DNA of 41,702 bases from CAYWNA01 sp964459305 (GTDB lineage: Bacteria; Planctomycetota; Planctomycetia; Pirellulales; Pirellulaceae), in the NCBI GenBank assembly GCA_964459305.1, contig CAYWNA010000102.1, positions 1-41,702 on the forward strand, in the 5' to 3' direction. Positions within the stretch are counted from its first letter, which is position 1. Each line of letters starts with the position of its first letter. Under the pieces are notes generated by a model that saw nothing but the letters and a program-made list of their open reading frames with translations, did no database searches and had not been told where the DNA came from. The translations under genes and the position numbers were made by a program. This document shows positions 40,986 through 41,702 of this stretch, piece by piece.

Positions 40986-41183
40986 ATGGTCAAACTGTTC
41001 GTTCGCGACAATGAAAGCATCCAAGAAGCTGTCCGCCGATTCCGAAAGATTGTGGAACGCAGCGGTATCAAGAAAGAAATGCGGCGTCGCGAGTATTACG
41101 AGAAGCCCAGTGAGGTGAAACGCCGCGCTTGCCTGCGAGCGGAACGTCGTGCCCGCCGAACCCGGATCTTGGCTGGCGCCTGA
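40986..41183 (+). CDS. rpsU: 30S ribosomal protein S21
   Basis: The predicted protein has 65 residues and is highly basic. VKLFVRDNESIQEAVRRFRK and IVERSGIKKEMRRREYYEKP with VKRRACLRAERRARR are the classic S21 pattern. It binds the 30S platform and helps initiation on structured leaders. ATG 40986 is preferred over the overlapping GTG 40983 because GGGAGGAG (40976-40983) needs the spacing. It stands alone, transcribed away from the glmU-like gene, instead of forming the rpsU-dnaG-rpoD operon. Confidence 0.95.
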   Translation: MVKLFVRDNESIQEAVRRFRKIVERSGIKKEMRRREYYEKPSEVKRRACLRAERRARRTRILAGA

Positions 41184-41287
41184 CTACCTCAAACTAGCGC
41201 ATTCCTGCCGCTCCACTCACTCAGCCTAGCTCCGCGCTCGCTTACTGCGCATCGACAAATTGGGGACGCCGAACCGAGGAGTAGCAA

Positions 41288-41435
41288 CGGAGCTTGGGCC
41301 TTGATCATAGCTCCGTCAGTTGCCAGCAGTGACAGCATCGAAACCCGTAAGCGAGGAATGCAGCGAATTACAGCCTCATCCTCGCTTACGCTTCGGGTTT
41401 CGATGCCGGAGTTACGATCGAGGCCCGGAGCTTGG
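41288..41435. mobile_element. MITE-like element copy 2, with 10-bp target duplication
   Basis: The body is 41297-41425, matching the element at 19919-20052. Its ends are GGCCTTGATCATAGCTCCGT and, reversed, GGCCTCGATCGTAACTCCGG. The inner palindrome word CCTCGCTTACGCTTCGGGTT is present on the right, with a shortened left partner (AAACCCGTAAGCGAGG). CGGAGCTTGG occurs at both edges (41288-41297 and 41426-41435), consistent with a target-site duplication. It fills most of the 337-base gap between rpsU and the final gene; nothing else is seen there. Confidence 0.75.
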
Positions 41436-41520
41436 CTGGCGGCAGAGCGGAGCGACTACCCAAACCCCGGTTCTTCGGGATCTCACTTCGCTAAACCAGC
41501 CGCGCAGATGGTTGCCCCCC

Positions 41521-41702
41521 TTATTCCTTCTTCGGCTCCGGTTTTGACTCCGGCTCGTCAGCTTTCTCGTCGTCCGGCTTGGCTTCAGGTGCGGGGGTTT
41601 CGGCCTTTGGCTTGGGTTTCTCCTTGGCTTCAGGTGCGGGGGTCTCAGCCTTTGGCTTGGCCTCCTCCTTGGCTTCGGGCGCAGGAGTCTCGGCCTTTGG
41701 CT
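41521..41702 (-). CDS. C-terminus of a Lys/Pro/Glu/Ala-rich repeat protein (5' end outside window)
   Basis: Only the last 60 or so residues are present; the stop TAA is at 41521-41523. The segment consists of a 15-residue repeat (AETPAPEAKEEAKPK and close variants) at least three times, then PDDEKADEPESKPEPKKE. Such charged tails are disordered and often follow an enzymatic or envelope domain. The function of the whole protein cannot be told. Confidence 0.7.
   Translation of the reverse strand, partial: PKAETPAPEAKEEAKPKAETPAPEAKEKPKPKAETPAPEAKPDDEKADEPESKPEPKKE
41581..41702 (-). repeat. 45-bp in-frame tandem repeat
   Basis: The word GGCTTC(A/G)GG(T/C)GC starts at 41581, 41626 and 41671, a 45-bp period that keeps the reading frame. 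The first two units match over their first 17 bases and the third has several changes. The array continues beyond the right edge. Confidence 0.85.

Overview
The window looks like a chromosomal segment from a member of the Planctomycetota, probably a Pirellulales-like or uncultured lineage. This rests on family content rather than a marker tree. The clues are secreted carbohydrate-active enzymes with planctomycete-style architectures (a DUF4838 protein, tandem FAD_oxidored domains with HEAT repeats), several ECF sigma factors each beside a membrane kinase or zinc-finger anti-sigma-like protein, an 'NPYAPP' N-terminus on a small membrane protein, and many dispersed palindromic repeats.

Layout. 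1-3.7 kb: a frameshifted glycosidase-like gene, an inverted-repeat element, an ECF sigma factor fused to a multi-pass membrane domain, and a small membrane protein. 3.8-10.8 kb: secreted glycan enzymes (a GH36/GH27-like TIM-barrel protein, a second TIM-barrel/GATase-like glycosidase, an SnoaL-like protein, a PL1 pectate lyase) with a MITE-like element between them. 11-15 kb: a truncated PQQ-propeller gene, a frameshifted ECF sigma gene, and its 4-bp-overlapping zinc-finger membrane partner that carries four extracytoplasmic repeats. 14.9-18.5 kb: a very large secreted double-FAD oxidoreductase with a HEAT tail. 18.6-19.5 kb: a PadR regulator and a membrane partner. 19.6-21.7 kb: two adjacent mobile-repeat elements, a secreted hypothetical protein and relics. 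21.8-29.1 kb: a DUF4838 protein, a Tat-exported dienelactone-hydrolase-like esterase and a complete DctP-DctQ-DctM TRAP transporter. 29-32.7 kb: an ECF sigma factor followed by a membrane Ser/Thr kinase. 33-34.1 kb: a terminator-like hairpin, a repeat and a decayed second ECF-kinase pair. 34.2-41.2 kb: housekeeping core (zinc-ribbon coiled-coil protein, RpoD, DnaG, ribose-phosphate pyrophosphokinase, GlmU-like uridylyltransferase, ribosomal protein S21). The right edge holds the C-terminus of a repeat-rich protein.

How the genes fit together. The pectate lyase, DUF4838 protein, esterase and TRAP transporter would suit degradation of acidic polysaccharides and uptake of the acidic products. 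That is inference; no catabolic kinase or aldolase genes are present. The sigma/anti-sigma and sigma/kinase pairs would couple surface sensing to transcription. The dnaG-rpoD pair is the classical macromolecular-synthesis arrangement, but rpsU lies about 2.4 kb from dnaG on the other strand.

The most striking feature is the repeat load. At least ten palindromic families or copies are visible. Two interrupt genes in frame (the FAD oxidoreductase and the kinase activation region), one supplies the C-terminus and stop codon of dctQ, and one sits exactly at the dctP stop codon and seems to have split an ancestral dctP/dctQ overlap. This resembles the protein-embedded palindromic elements known from Rickettsia. 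All repeat comparisons were made by eye.
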